From Ruegeria lacuscaerulensis (lineage in GTDB: Bacteria; Pseudomonadota; Alphaproteobacteria; Rhodobacterales; Rhodobacteraceae), in contig NZ_WQGO01000007.1 in the NCBI RefSeq assembly GCF_013034685.1, positions 124,001 to 188,000 of the forward strand: a stretch of DNA of 64,000 bases. The letters run 5' to 3'. Of this stretch, positions 16,907 to 28,146 are shown one piece after another. The translations under genes and the position numbers were made by a program. The notes below the pieces were generated by a model that searched no databases, was not told where the DNA came from, and was given only the letters and a program-made list of their open reading frames with translations. Position 1 is the first letter of the stretch; every line of letters begins with the position of its first letter.

Positions 16907-17439
16907 AGCTTGAGACAATAATAAACCAGCCGGTGATTGAAACCGAGCGGTTCGACCTGCGCCCGTTGCGCCGGTCGGATATGGGTCTCATTGAACATTA
17001 TGCAGGTGATGAGCGCGTGGCGCGGATGACGTCGTCTATTCCGCATCCATTGCCGCCTGGCTCGATCGAGGCATTTGTTAACCGCGCCATGTCCGAGGAC
17101 AGGGACGAAGACGTCTGGGCGATGGATGCCACCAAGGACGGCGGGCCGGAACTGATCGGTTTGATCTCGCTGACACGGCTGGATCGCAACCAGTCCGAGG
17201 TGGGCTATTGGGTTGCGCCGGTCTATTGGAATACCGGGATCGCCTCGATGGCGGTGGAAACACTGGTTGCTGCGAACCCGCTGGAAAACGCCACGATGTT
17301 CGCCAGCGTGTTTCAGGACAACCCGGCCTCGGCGCGGGTCTTGACCCATTGCGGGTTCGAATATCTGGGCGACGCCGAAACATACTCGGTGGCGCGTGAC
17401 GCGAACGTGTCCACCTGGACATATACAAAGAAACTCTGA
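16903..17439 (+). CDS. GNAT-family N-acetyltransferase, RimJ/RimL type
   Basis: A 178-residue protein. N-terminal IETERFDLRPLRRSD is typical of the RimJ/RimL group. The acetyl-CoA-binding region lies around WVAPVYWNTGIASMAVETL, and the C-terminal NPASARVLTHCGF motif is conserved. The ATG at 16903 has GGAGGAGG upstream and overlaps the stop of the 52-residue membrane protein. It lies between rpmA and obgE. Possible substrates are protein N-termini or small molecules; sequence does not decide. Confidence 0.88.
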   Translation: MKLETIINQPVIETERFDLRPLRRSDMGLIEHYAGDERVARMTSSIPHPLPPGSIEAFVNRAMSEDRDEDVWAMDATKDGGPELIGLISLTRLDRNQSEVGYWVAPVYWNTGIASMAVETLVAANPLENATMFASVFQDNPASARVLTHCGFEYLGDAETYSVARDANVSTWTYTKKL

Positions 17440-17467
17440 CTTGTGGCCGATGGGGCCTTTGCAGTAG

Positions 17468-19605
<2,138 letters not shown>

Positions 19606-19627
19606 GACAACAGGAAAGGCACCCAAG

Positions 19628-20890
19628 ATGAAGGATTTCGACAGCATTCCCGCCCTGATGGCCGATTTGGGCGCGCGCGCCAAGGCTGCTGCTGCTGAGT
19701 TGGCCTTTGCCAGTGCAGAACGCAAACACGCCGCTCTGATCGCCGCGGCCGAGGCCGTCTGGGCTCGCCGCGCTGAGATTATCGAAGCCAACAAGAAGGA
19801 CCTGGAATTTGGGCGCGACAAGGGCCTTAGCCCGGCGATGATGGACCGCCTGATGCTGGACGAATCCCGAATTCAGGGGATGGTCGATGGGCTGCGCACG
19901 GTGGCCGATCAGACCGACCCGGTGGGCGAGATTCTGACCGAATGGGACATGCCCTCGGGGCTGCATATCCAGCGCGTGCGCACGCCGCTGGGGGTTATCG
20001 GAGTGATCTATGAAAGCCGCCCGAATGTGACAGCGGATGCGGGTGCGCTGTGCTTGAAATCGGGCAATGCGGTGATCCTGCGAGGGGGCTCGGAAAGCTT
20101 CCATTCGTCTGGCGCGATCCATGCTTGTTTGGTCGAGGGTCTAAAGGCCGCTAACCTGCCTGAAGACTCAATCCAACTGGTGCCGACGCGCGACCGAGCA
20201 GCCGTTCAGGAATTGCTCACCATGACGGACTTTGTAGACGTGATCGTGCCTCGTGGTGGCAAGGGGCTGGTCGGATTGGTTCAGCGCGAAGCCCGCGTTC
20301 CTGTCTTTGCTCATCTCGAAGGCATTGTTCATATCTATATCGACAAGGCGGCAGACCCCGCGAAAACCCTTGAGGTCGTGCTGAACGCCAAGACCCGGCG
20401 GACGGGGATATGCGGTGCCGCCGAGTGCCTGCTGATCCATCAGGACATTGCTGAAACGCTGGGGCGGGATGTCATCACCGCGCTGCTGGCCGCCGGAGTT
20501 GAGGTTCACGCCGAGGGCTCCTTGGCTCTCGACGGTGTGTTGAAAGCGACGGATGAGGATTGGGGTAAAGAATTCCTCGACAGTATCATCGCCGCTAAGC
20601 CCGTAGCAGATATCGATGAGGCCATCGCGCATATCCGTCAATTCGGCTCGAACCACACCGACTGTATCATGACCGAGGACGCGCAAGCTGCGGCCCGGTT
20701 CTTTGAACGGCTGGACAGCGCGATCCTGATGCACAACGCCTCAACCCAGTTCGCCGATGGCGGCGAGTTTGGAATGGGGGCCGAGATCGGGATTGCCACG
20801 GGCAAAATGCATGCCCGTGGGCCGGTTGGGGCCGCCCAACTGACCAGTTTTCAATACCTTGTGCGGGGCAACGGGACGGTCCGCGCCTAA
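19628..20890 (+). CDS. proA: Gamma-glutamyl phosphate reductase
   Basis: Second enzyme of proline synthesis, reducing glutamyl-5-phosphate to the semialdehyde with NADPH. The 420-residue aldehyde-dehydrogenase-like protein has [28 protein letters not shown] (split motif around residues 118-146) and the catalytic cysteine in [12 protein letters not shown]. The C-terminal block [19 protein letters not shown] is typical. The stop codon overlaps the convergent chpT gene by four bases. Confidence 0.97.
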   Translation: MKDFDSIPALMADLGARAKAAAAELAFASAERKHAALIAAAEAVWARRAEIIEANKKDLEFGRDKGLSPAMMDRLMLDESRIQGMVDGLRTVADQTDPVGEILTEWDMPSGLHIQRVRTPLGVIGVIYESRPNVTADAGALCLKSGNAVILRGGSESFHSSGAIHACLVEGLKAANLPEDSIQLVPTRDRAAVQELLTMTDFVDVIVPRGGKGLVGLVQREARVPVFAHLEGIVHIYIDKAADPAKTLEVVLNAKTRRTGICGAAECLLIHQDIAETLGRDVITALLAAGVEVHAEGSLALDGVLKATDEDWGKEFLDSIIAAKPVADIDEAIAHIRQFGSNHTDCIMTEDAQAAARFFERLDSAILMHNASTQFADGGEFGMGAEIGIATGKMHARGPVGAAQLTSFQYLVRGNGTVRA

Positions 20891-21483
20891 AACATGATCT
20901 CGACGCGGGTTGCGGTGGTTTCCGCCGTAATCCGCCGCCGCATCGCATGCGCCGTTTCCGGCAGAAGGGCGAATTGCACCTTGGCGGGGGTGACCTTATC
21001 GGCAAACCGGCCTTTGGGCAGGTTATTCCACAGATCGTTTTCTATGTTCAGCTTGTCTGCCACGCCTGTCACGGTCCATTGATCAACATCGTTGCGGATC
21101 GTCACCGCACCCCCAAAGGGCATCGCGCTTTCGCAGCACATCAGCGCCAGAAACGCCAGTTTGACCTGATTGCGCGGCACCGCCTCGGTCAGGTTCCAGC
21201 TCACACGAACGCGACCTGCGGCTTCGACATCTTTCAGCAAGGCACTGACTTCGGCGCGGCCCAGAGGTTGATCGCTGGCCGATCCAAACGCCACCCGGAA
21301 AAAGCGGATACGCGCGCCTGCGCTGCCGACACTGCCCGAGATCAGCTCCATCTCCGGGCCTTGGGTGCCGCCAACCATTTCCAGCAGCTCCAACCCGTTG
21401 GTGATCGCGCCGATCGGGCTGATCAGATCATGACAGATCCGCGAGCCGATCAGCTCGGCCAGGTTGACGTCTGTTGCGCTCAT
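20887..21483 (-). CDS. chpT: ChpT histidine phosphotransferase of the CckA-ChpT-CtrA relay
   Basis: A 198-residue cytoplasmic protein. The DHp-like helix carries the phospho-accepting His18 in [20 protein letters not shown]. The second half is a degenerate ATPase-like fold without nucleotide motifs. ChpT passes phosphate from CckA to CtrA (and CpdR), controlling motility, gene-transfer agents and c-di-GMP genes in Rhodobacterales. The ATG at 21483 was chosen because the upstream in-frame extension crosses the divergent gene and is not family-like. Its 3' end overlaps proA by four bases. A CtrA-type site is present elsewhere in the window (44745). Confidence 0.9.
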   Translation of the reverse strand: MSATDVNLAELIGSRICHDLISPIGAITNGLELLEMVGGTQGPEMELISGSVGSAGARIRFFRVAFGSASDQPLGRAEVSALLKDVEAAGRVRVSWNLTEAVPRNQVKLAFLALMCCESAMPFGGAVTIRNDVDQWTVTGVADKLNIENDLWNNLPKGRFADKVTPAKVQFALLPETAHAMRRRITAETTATRVEIMF

Positions 21484-21526
21484 GCGTACCTCCTGCTGTA
21501 TCTGCCGCCGGACCCGGAGCCCAGTC

Positions 21527-21709
21527 ATGTCAGAACTCAATGCCATTCTTGCACCGGGCATGTTTGTCCGCCACCCCGATTTCCCCGATTGGGGCATTGG
21601 ACAGGTGCAGTCCAATATCGGCGGCAAAATCACCGTGAACTTCCGCGAGCAGGGGAAAGTGGTGATTGACGGATCGCGCATCGCCCTGATGCCCGTCTTT
21701 GATCCGTGA
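21527..21709 (+). CDS. DUF3553 small protein
   Basis: A 60-residue protein beginning MSELNAILAPGMFVRHPDFPDWG, with a GIGQVQS-GGKITVNFREQGKVVI beta-rich core. This SH3-like layout (WG.GQV...I.V.F...G) also occurs in the C-terminal part of UvrD-type helicases and in CarD-like folds. It is divergent from chpT across 43 bases. Role unknown. Confidence 0.8.
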   Translation: MSELNAILAPGMFVRHPDFPDWGIGQVQSNIGGKITVNFREQGKVVIDGSRIALMPVFDP

Positions 21710-21806
21710 AACTGGTTTAGGAAAGGTTAACATCCAACCGGTTCAGGCGATGTTGCCATTCCCCCGACACCTGCGGTATCAGCCCTGAAACCACAGGGAC
21801 TTTCTG

Positions 21807-22562
21807 ATGTCGGGTACAGGCCCATCCTTCACCGTCAAACTCGCCGAGACCGAGGCCGAACTGCGTGCCGCGCAGCGGCTGCGCTATGACGTTTTCGTGC
21901 GCGAACTGGGCGGTGGCGGAGAGATGGTGGACCACGACGCAGGGCTAGAGCAGGACCGGTTCGACCCGTATTTTGACCATATGCTGGCCATCGACGATCA
22001 GACCGGCGAAACTGTCGGCGTTTACAGGCTGTTACCGGGTGAACGTGCAGCAGATCTGGGGCAGTTTTATTCCGAAGACGAATATGATGTGAGCGTTCTG
22101 AAAGACAGCGGTCGCAAGCTGTTGGAATTGGGGCGATCCTGCCTCCACCCTGACTATCGCGGCGGCACGGCAATGTATCATCTGTGGAACGGTCTGGCCG
22201 CCTATGTGAACGCGCGCCAGATTGAAGTTCTATTCGGCGTCGCCAGCTTTCACGGCACCGATGTTCAGGCGCTAGTGCAGCCTTTGTCTATGTTGCATCA
22301 CAACCACCTCGCGCCGCCAGACCTGAGGGTCCGGGCGCAACCCGATGTGTTTCAGTCGATGGATTTGGTGGGCGTGGATGCGCTGGACCGCCGCGCAGCT
22401 ATGGTGCAGGTTCCGGCGCTGATCAAGGCCTATCTTCGGCTGGGCGGGTTTGTGGGCGAGGGCGCTTTCATCGACCATGCCTTCAACACAACGGACGTGT
22501 GCCTGATCCTAGACACAGCGCGCATGAACGAGCGCCAACGGCGCATCTATAGCGGAGCGTAA
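21807..22562 (+). CDS. olsB: OlsB, ornithine N-acyltransferase (lyso-ornithine lipid synthesis)
   Basis: A 251-residue acyltransferase of the GNAT-like autoinducer-synthase fold. LRAAQRLRYDVFVRELGG, the ELGRSCLHPDYRGG block and GVASFHGTD are OlsB landmarks. It transfers a 3-hydroxyacyl chain from ACP to ornithine. It is followed by olsA after 3 bases, giving the complete two-step ornithine-lipid pathway at the inner membrane. No Pho box was found in its upstream region, although ornithine lipids commonly rise on phosphate starvation. Confidence 0.92.
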   Translation: MSGTGPSFTVKLAETEAELRAAQRLRYDVFVRELGGGGEMVDHDAGLEQDRFDPYFDHMLAIDDQTGETVGVYRLLPGERAADLGQFYSEDEYDVSVLKDSGRKLLELGRSCLHPDYRGGTAMYHLWNGLAAYVNARQIEVLFGVASFHGTDVQALVQPLSMLHHNHLAPPDLRVRAQPDVFQSMDLVGVDALDRRAAMVQVPALIKAYLRLGGFVGEGAFIDHAFNTTDVCLILDTARMNERQRRIYSGA

Positions 22563-22565
22563 CCC

Positions 22566-23402
22566 TTGAGCGACGCATCCTGGCACAGCGAAGACGCGCC
22601 TGATCCCATTGAACTGGGCCTGGTCGGCTGGATTCTGGTCGTTTTGCGAGGTCTGCCTCTGGCGGTATTAGTCTTCGGCGGGCTGATCGTCCTGCTGACC
22701 CTCCGCCTGATCGAGAGACCGATTTACGGCGTCCGCCGCCCAATCACGCCCTTCATCACACAGTTTGTCTGTCGCAACGCTTTTCGCATTCTAGGAATGG
22801 GATTCCGCAGTTCCGGAGAGTTAATGACCCAACGTGGAGCAGTGGTGGCCAATCACTCCTCGTGGTTGGATATTTTCGCGCTAAACGCCCGCAAAAGGGT
22901 CTATTTCGTCTCGAAAGCCGAAGTGGCGAAATGGCCCGGTATCGGCTGGCTTGCCCGGGCCACGGGTACGGTCTTCATCGAACGCAACCGTAAAAAGGCG
23001 CGCGAGCAAACCTTGTTGTTTCAGGAACGCTTGTCCGCAGGTCATAAGTTGGTGTTTTTTCCGGAAGGCACCTCAACCGATGGAATCAGGGTTTTGCCCT
23101 TTAAAACAACACTCTTTGCTGCATTCTTTACCGATGAACTGCGCGAATTCATGTATGTGCAGCCGGTCTCGGTGATCTATCACGCTCCTGCTGGGCAACC
23201 CAACAGGTTCTATGGGTGGTGGGGAGATATGGATTTCGGTCCGCATTTGCTGAAAACGCTGGGCGCCCGTCGGCAAGGCTGGGTCGAGTTGATCTACCAC
23301 ATACCCGCCAAGGTCAGCGACTTTGAAAACCGTAAAGCGTTGGCTGCTCATTGCGAAGAAGCCGTGCGTCATGCCCATAGCTTGGCGCGGCTTGAAAAAT
23401 AG
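22566..23402 (+). CDS. olsA: OlsA, lyso-ornithine lipid O-acyltransferase (PlsC family)
   Basis: A 278-residue membrane-associated acyltransferase starting at TTG, 3 bases after olsB. It has a hydrophobic N-terminal segment ([23 protein letters not shown], split here only for length), the catalytic HxxxxD motif in NHSSWLD and the acyl-acceptor motif FPEGTST. It adds the second acyl chain to lyso-ornithine lipid and may also act on lysophosphatidate. Position after olsB favours OlsA over a general PlsC. Confidence 0.9.
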   Translation: MSDASWHSEDAPDPIELGLVGWILVVLRGLPLAVLVFGGLIVLLTLRLIERPIYGVRRPITPFITQFVCRNAFRILGMGFRSSGELMTQRGAVVANHSSWLDIFALNARKRVYFVSKAEVAKWPGIGWLARATGTVFIERNRKKAREQTLLFQERLSAGHKLVFFPEGTSTDGIRVLPFKTTLFAAFFTDELREFMYVQPVSVIYHAPAGQPNRFYGWWGDMDFGPHLLKTLGARRQGWVELIYHIPAKVSDFENRKALAAHCEEAVRHAHSLARLEK

Positions 23403-23415
23403 GGGCGAAAGCCTC

Positions 23416-23444
23416 TTGCGTTGCACCAAAACCTGCCGTATACG
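23416..23444 (+). promoter_or_regulatory. Promoter of rpsB
   Basis: TTGCGT, 17 bases, TATACG, about 125 bases upstream of rpsB. Confidence 0.5.
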
Positions 23445-23453
23445 CGCGCCATT

Positions 23454-23474
23454 CAAACCCGCAGGCGGGGTTTG
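23454..23474 (+). promoter_or_regulatory. Leader hairpin of rpsB mRNA
   Basis: CAAACCC / GGGTTTG forms a 7-bp stem followed by GGTCTTTT, resembling an attenuator at the very start of the rpsB transcript. An autoregulatory role for S2 is inference. Confidence 0.4.
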
Positions 23475-23569
23475 GGTCTTTTGCAGGGAGACATCCTCAT
23501 CAGGCCCGCCGGTTGGAGCATCCGCTTCTTTCACCCCCGCCAAGGCGTAAACCGGAAAAGGAAAATAGC

Positions 23570-24352
23570 ATGGCTCTTCCCGAGTTCACCATGCGTCAGC
23601 TGCTGGAAGCTGGCGTTCACTTTGGTCACCAGACACAGCGTTGGAATCCCCGCATGGGCCCGTTCATCTACGGCTCGCGCAATGGCATCCACATCATGGA
23701 CCTGACCCAGACCGTTCCGATGCTGGATCAGGCTCTGCAGGCTGTTCGTGACACCGTTGCAAAAGGTGGCCGCGTTCTGTTCGTTGGTACCAAGCGTCAG
23801 GCCGCTGGCCCGATCGCCGAAGCGGCTGAAAAGTCGGCTCAGTACTACATGAACCACCGCTGGCTGGGCGGTACGCTGACCAACTGGAAAACCGTTTCCC
23901 AGTCGATCAACCGTCTGAACCAGATCGACGAAGCAATGGAAGCCGGCGCAGAAGGCCTGACCAAGAAAGAGCGTCTGGGCATGGAGCGTGACCAACAGAA
24001 GCTGCAGGCTTCGCTGGGCGGTATCCGCGAGATGGGCGGCGTTCCTGACTTGCTGTTCGTCATCGACGTCAAAAAAGAAGCACTGGCCATCGCCGAAGCC
24101 AACAAGCTGGGTATCCCGGTTGTGGCTGTTGTCGACACCAACTGCTCGCCCGACGGTGTTGACTACATCATCCCCGGCAACGACGACGCAGCCCGCGCCA
24201 TCGGTCTGTATTGTGACCTGGCCGCTCGCGCCGCTCTGGACGGCATGACCGCTCAGATGGGTGCTGCTGGCGTAGACCTGGGTGCATTCGAAGAAGCACC
24301 GGTTGAAGAAGTCGTTGCAGAAGAAGCCGCTGAAGCTCCGGCTGAAGCGTAA
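23570..24352 (+). CDS. rpsB: Small ribosomal subunit protein uS2
   Basis: A 260-residue protein. The start [21 protein letters not shown] and the segments [23 protein letters not shown] and [19 protein letters not shown] are diagnostic. The C-terminus is an acidic Glu/Ala-rich tail (about 25 residues), common in this order. Upstream in-frame starts are rejected because AAAAGGAAAA lies directly before the ATG at 23570. It is followed by tsf. Confidence 0.98.
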   Translation: MALPEFTMRQLLEAGVHFGHQTQRWNPRMGPFIYGSRNGIHIMDLTQTVPMLDQALQAVRDTVAKGGRVLFVGTKRQAAGPIAEAAEKSAQYYMNHRWLGGTLTNWKTVSQSINRLNQIDEAMEAGAEGLTKKERLGMERDQQKLQASLGGIREMGGVPDLLFVIDVKKEALAIAEANKLGIPVVAVVDTNCSPDGVDYIIPGNDDAARAIGLYCDLAARAALDGMTAQMGAAGVDLGAFEEAPVEEVVAEEAAEAPAEA

Positions 24353-24376
24353 GCTGCCCGTCACGTAATTGACACA

Positions 24377-24400
24377 TGGGGCAGGGTATGACCTGCCCCA
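24377..24400 (+). promoter_or_regulatory. Intergenic hairpin between rpsB and tsf
   Basis: TGGGGCAGG / CCTGCCCCA is a perfect 9-bp stem with a 6-base loop and no T run. It is placed where rpsB-tsf mRNA is often attenuated or processed. Confidence 0.5.
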
Positions 24401-24429
24401 ATTCCGTTTGAATTGAGGAGAGCCAAAAG

Positions 24430-25305
24430 ATGGCAATCACAGCAGCAATGGTTAAAGAACTGCGCGACAGCACAGGCGCAGGCATGATGGACGCGAAAAA
24501 AGCCCTGACCGAAACCGGCGGCAACATGGACGAGGCCGTTGACTGGCTGCGCACCAAAGGCCTGGCGAAAGCGGCCAAGAAATCGGGCCGTACCGCAGCA
24601 GAAGGTCTGGTTGCTGTTCACGTCAACGGTGGCAACGGTGTTGCTGTCGAAGTGAACTCGGAAACCGACTTCGTTGCGAAGAACGCTGAGTTCCAGGAAA
24701 TGGTCGGCAAGATCGCGTTTGCAGCCGAAGGTGTTGCAGACGTTGACGCTCTGCTGGCGGCTGACTTGGGTGGCAAATCCGTTGCCGACACTCTGACCGA
24801 CAAGATCGCCACCATTGGTGAGAACATGTCGGTACGCCGTATGGCGAAACTGTCGGGCGACACCGTTGTGTCCTACGTCCACAACGCAGCCACCAACGGC
24901 ATGGGCAAAATCGGCGTTCTGGTTGCTCTGACCGGTGGTGACGAAGCGATCGGCAAGCAGGTTGCGATGCACATCGCAGCTGTGAACCCGGCAGCTCTGT
25001 CCGAGGCCGACATGGACCCGGCGGTCGTCGAGAAGGAAAAGCAGGTTCAGATGGACATCGCCCGCGAATCCGGCAAACCGGAGCAGGTGATCGAGAAGAT
25101 GATCGAAGGCCGTATGAAGAAATTCGTGGCTGAATCGACTCTGTTGAACCAGTCGTTCGTTGTGAACCCTGACCTGACCGTTGAAGCAGCCGCCAAAGAA
25201 GCAGGCGCAACCATCACCGGCTTTATCCGTCTGGAAGTTGGCGAAGGCATCGTGGTGGAAAAAGAAGACTTCGCCGCCGAAGTTGCAAAAGCAGCCCAGG
25301 GTTAA
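24430..25305 (+). CDS. tsf: Elongation factor Ts
   Basis: A 291-residue guanine-nucleotide exchange factor for EF-Tu. The N-terminal UBA-like helix bundle holds [19 protein letters not shown], followed by the TDFVAKN core motif ([12 protein letters not shown]) and [15 protein letters not shown]. It is co-transcribed with rpsB. Two hairpins follow, the second with a T run. Confidence 0.98.
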   Translation: MAITAAMVKELRDSTGAGMMDAKKALTETGGNMDEAVDWLRTKGLAKAAKKSGRTAAEGLVAVHVNGGNGVAVEVNSETDFVAKNAEFQEMVGKIAFAAEGVADVDALLAADLGGKSVADTLTDKIATIGENMSVRRMAKLSGDTVVSYVHNAATNGMGKIGVLVALTGGDEAIGKQVAMHIAAVNPAALSEADMDPAVVEKEKQVQMDIARESGKPEQVIEKMIEGRMKKFVAESTLLNQSFVVNPDLTVEAAAKEAGATITGFIRLEVGEGIVVEKEDFAAEVAKAAQG

Positions 25306-25344
25306 GCGATTTTCCGGACCTCTTGGGGTCCGGGACACTTTAAG

Positions 25345-25376
25345 AACCGGTCGCGCAAGGCGTGGCCGGTTTTTTC
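25345..25376 (+). terminator. Terminator of rpsB-tsf
   Basis: AACCGG...CCGGTT outer stem with additional inner GC pairs, followed by TTTTTT on the plus strand. Confidence 0.75.
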
Positions 25377-25386
25377 TTGCGCGCAC

Positions 25387-25408
25387 AAAAAAAGACGCCG
25401 AAGCGCCT
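25387..25408 (-). terminator. Minus-strand terminator with UUCG tetraloop
   Basis: On the minus strand, AGGCGC-TTCG-GCGTCT (one G-U pair) is followed by at least six T. It lies about 270 bases beyond the luxR stop codon. Confidence 0.75.
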
Positions 25409-25674
25409 GGCATTGAAGGATAGGGTTGGGGGGCCCCGCATGATGGGGATGGTCGAGGCCCCCCGGATTTCCGACATAGGTACGTGGACGAATAGACGCC
25501 CCTGTGTCAGAGCGGCCGGAGAGCCCTGAAATCACAAAGATCCGACCAAATGTTCCCAGGCTAAAGCCACCACTCACGGAACGCTCTCATTTTGCAACTA
25601 CGGGTCAGAATCGAAAAGTAATGTTTTCCTTACCCTAGGTAAATTGACGCAGGTGAGCGTCAAAAAATTGGGGC

Positions 25675-26430
25675 TTAGGCCTCCATCACGAACATCTGAT
25701 TTTGAAAAGATGCCTTCAGAACCGCCTGGGCTGTGGTTTCGACCGCCAGCGACTCACGCGCCAGACGCAAATGTTTCTCAACAGTGGCTGCTGTCAGGCC
25801 CATCAGCAGCGCGATATCCTGCGTGGTTTTTCCATCTCCGACCCACTCCAGCGCCTCTCTTTGGCGCTTTGTCAGAGCTCTGTTTGGAGCGTTGTAAGGC
25901 AGGGTCAGGATCTTGAGATGTGCCATATTGTTCATCAGCAAAATATCTTCGCCGTGCTCTGCCCAGATTGCATCCACATCTTGCTGAGACCGTGCGCCAC
26001 AGGCAGATAGAGAAATCGCACCTTTCGACCGCGCCGACACTGACGTAAAGCTAACCGTATACCCGGCAACAACACCCTTCGAGCGGTTGAACTCAAGCAC
26101 TTCCAACTCCTGCGCAGTCAAAGCGCCGGACATCATCATATCCTGCGTCATCTGCCAACTGGCCGCACCTTCATTTTCCAGCGCCCATTTCAGCATCGGC
26201 GCATGAAAATACAGCCCACTGCGCAGGAACCCATCCAGATAGGGTTTGGTATGGTTGGTGAGAATGACAAAATCTTCCGGGTCGCCCAACGAGGTCGGGG
26301 TCTTGTAGCGCGTATACCCGTACAACAGCCGGTCGAAGCCGTATTCAGCCATTTGGCGGCAGTGGGCATCCCACAATTCCTCAAGCGTTTTGGTGTAGCT
26401 CAGGAAATAAAGATACTCACTCAGCCTCAT
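25675..26430 (-). CDS. LuxR-family regulator with autoinducer-binding-like domain
   Basis: A 251-residue protein. Residues about 10-165 resemble the autoinducer-binding domain, and 180-245 are a LuxR/GerE helix-turn-helix (LTKRQREALEWVGDGKTTQDIALLMGLTAATVEKHL). Several ligand-pocket residues conserved in TraR/LuxR appear changed: the W..Y positions read as Y..F in KPYLDGF, and the DP pair reads AP in YFHAPML. No luxI gene is in the window. It starts one base into the aroQ stop (TAATG), so it is translationally coupled to aroQ. Targets are unknown. Confidence 0.85.
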   Translation of the reverse strand: MRLSEYLYFLSYTKTLEELWDAHCRQMAEYGFDRLLYGYTRYKTPTSLGDPEDFVILTNHTKPYLDGFLRSGLYFHAPMLKWALENEGAASWQMTQDMMMSGALTAQELEVLEFNRSKGVVAGYTVSFTSVSARSKGAISLSACGARSQQDVDAIWAEHGEDILLMNNMAHLKILTLPYNAPNRALTKRQREALEWVGDGKTTQDIALLMGLTAATVEKHLRLARESLAVETTAQAVLKASFQNQMFVMEA

Positions 26431-26876
26431 TAAGCGCCCTCACGGTCAAGGAACCCAGCCAGCGCGTCCAACGCCAGGATGTAGCTTTGCGCACCAAAGC
26501 CACAAATCTGGCCGACGACGACTTTCGAGATATACGAGGTATGGCGAAAGCTCTCGCGTGCATGGATGTTTGACAGATGCACCTCGATGGTGGGAAGCTC
26601 GACCGAGGCGATAGCGTCCATCAGCGCAATAGACGTATGGGTATAGGCACCGGCGTTCAGGATGATGCCGTCCTGCGTCCCTTTGGCTGCGTGGATCGCG
26701 TCCAGCAAGGCACCTTCATGGTTCGACTGCATATGCGCGACTTCGAAACCGATTGTTTCTCCGTGCGTTACGCACATTTCCTCAACCATTTTCAGGGTTG
26801 TTTTACCATATACCTCTGGCTGACGCGTGCCCAGCAGATTCAGGTTCGGGCCGTTTAAAATCAGAGCTTTACGCAT
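26430..26876 (-). CDS. aroQ: Type II 3-dehydroquinate dehydratase
   Basis: A 148-residue dodecameric enzyme of the shikimate pathway, dehydrating 3-dehydroquinate to 3-dehydroshikimate. Visible motifs are ILNGPNLNLLGTRQPEVYG with the catalytic-loop arginine and tyrosine, NAGAYTHTSIALMDAI and EVHLSNIHARESFRHTSY with the catalytic histidine. The ATG at 26876 is preferred because the longer frame adds 19 unrelated residues. It is the first gene of a pair with the luxR-type regulator. Confidence 0.95.
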   Translation of the reverse strand: MRKALILNGPNLNLLGTRQPEVYGKTTLKMVEEMCVTHGETIGFEVAHMQSNHEGALLDAIHAAKGTQDGIILNAGAYTHTSIALMDAIASVELPTIEVHLSNIHARESFRHTSYISKVVVGQICGFGAQSYILALDALAGFLDREGA

Positions 26877-27012
26877 TTTTTTCACTGTTCCCGTTTTTTT
26901 GGTTCTTAAACGCCAATGGGTCCCCTTGTCCACCGCCAGCGCTGCGTCACTTTCCTGGTTGCCCGAACGCAGTGCTGCAACGCAACACCGGCCCGCTCTT
27001 ATTGTAGGGTTG

Positions 27013-28008
27013 TCAGAGCATCGTCACGACAATTTTACCCAAGGCACCGCGCCCGGATAGTAAGGACAAAGCCTCAGCGGCTTTTTCCAGTGGAAACGTC
27101 GTGCTGATTTGCGGCTTGATCCTGGCAGCGTCGTAGAACTGGAACAGTTCCTGCACATTCTCCGCGTGTCCTGCAGGGTCTCTGAAGACCGAAGCGCCCC
27201 AAAACACTCCGACAATCTGACAGCCTTTCAACAGTGGCAGGTTCAGCGGAATTTTGGGAATCCCAGCCGGGAATCCCACCACCAGAAAACGACCACCCCA
27301 CGCCATCGCACGCAATGCGGGTTCCGCATAGTCTCCGCCGACCGCGTCATAGACAACATCGACACCAACTGGCCCAGCCAACGCCTTGATATCGGATGAA
27401 AAAGCCTTTTGCGTGTCCCGATCCATTTCGGTCGCGTAAACGATTGTATCATCCGCCCCAACTTGTCGACAGAACGCGGCTTTTTCTTCCGATGACACGG
27501 CGGCGATGACACGCGCGCCCATTGCCTTGCCCAATTCGATGGCAGCGGTTCCTACTCCACCCGCAGCCCCCAGAATCAACAGGGTTTCGCCAGCCTTCAG
27601 CGCCGCGCGATCCTTCAGAGCATGATAAGAGGTGCCGTAAGTAAAGATGAAACACGCGGCATCCTCAAAGGGCATGGAATCCGGGAACTTCACCGCAGTC
27701 GAAGCCTGAATCGTCAGATGTGTTGCGAAGCCGCCATGACCGGTCAGCGCCAACACACGGTCGCCGACTTCGAACCCAGCGACACCTTCACCTACCGCCA
27801 GCACCTGACCCGCAATCTCGCCACCCGGAGCATAAGGGCGCGGCGGTTTGATCTGGTAGAGGTCCCGGATCATCAGCGTATCAGGAAAATTCACCCCGGC
27901 GGCTTTGATGCGCACCAACAACTCGCCCTTGCCCGGCTGCGGATCGGGCAGGGTGGTCAGTTCCAAAGTTTCTGGTCCACCCGGAGCGACGCTGAGTAAA
28001 GCTTGCAT
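27013..28008 (-). CDS. NADPH:quinone oxidoreductase-family MDR protein
   Basis: A 331-residue medium-chain reductase. N-terminal VRIKAAGVNFPDTLMIRDLYQ and the Rossmann block LGAAGGVGTAAIELGKAMGARVIA are typical of the quinone reductase/acrylyl-CoA reductase-like branch. No structural zinc cysteines are seen. It is divergent from an SDR gene across about 140 bases. The surrounding acyl-CoA enzymes make an enoyl-type substrate plausible, but the assignment stops at family level. Confidence 0.88.
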   Translation of the reverse strand: MQALLSVAPGGPETLELTTLPDPQPGKGELLVRIKAAGVNFPDTLMIRDLYQIKPPRPYAPGGEIAGQVLAVGEGVAGFEVGDRVLALTGHGGFATHLTIQASTAVKFPDSMPFEDAACFIFTYGTSYHALKDRAALKAGETLLILGAAGGVGTAAIELGKAMGARVIAAVSSEEKAAFCRQVGADDTIVYATEMDRDTQKAFSSDIKALAGPVGVDVVYDAVGGDYAEPALRAMAWGGRFLVVGFPAGIPKIPLNLPLLKGCQIVGVFWGASVFRDPAGHAENVQELFQFYDAARIKPQISTTFPLEKAAEALSLLSGRGALGKIVVTML

Positions 28009-28146
28009 GTTGACCCCTTTATCCCTGTTATTCCTACAGGAGGAAGTTTGGCGCAGCCCGATACGTTGTCAAGGATATGACGGTGCAGCGGCCCGGGTAT
28101 GCAGACACCATGCCAGCGCCAAATGAACAAACACGAGGAGCACCCG

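Larger units (their letters stand above)
25306..25674. other. Gene-free gap between tsf and luxR with structured elements
   Basis: No convincing protein gene. On the plus strand, a hairpin at 25314-25333 (CCGGACC/GGTCCGG) is followed by the tsf terminator. On the minus strand, a terminator ends at 25387 and is preceded by a GC-rich stem, GGGGGGCC / GGCCCCCC (25428-25435 with 25457-25464). A TTGACGC/GCGTCAA hairpin lies at about 25645-25664, just after the luxR stop. A long luxR 3' UTR or a separate minus-strand RNA of about 200 bases would explain the layout. Confidence 0.5.

Noticed and set aside
21710..21806. A Pho box in front of olsBA
   Set aside because: No CTGTCAT-like pair at 11-base spacing is present; only TTAAC and general AT content were seen.
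24361..25413. A 350-residue open frame opposite tsf, and a 301-residue one opposite rpsB (23531-24436)
   Set aside because: Antisense shadows of strongly codon-biased genes; sequence is low in recognisable motifs.
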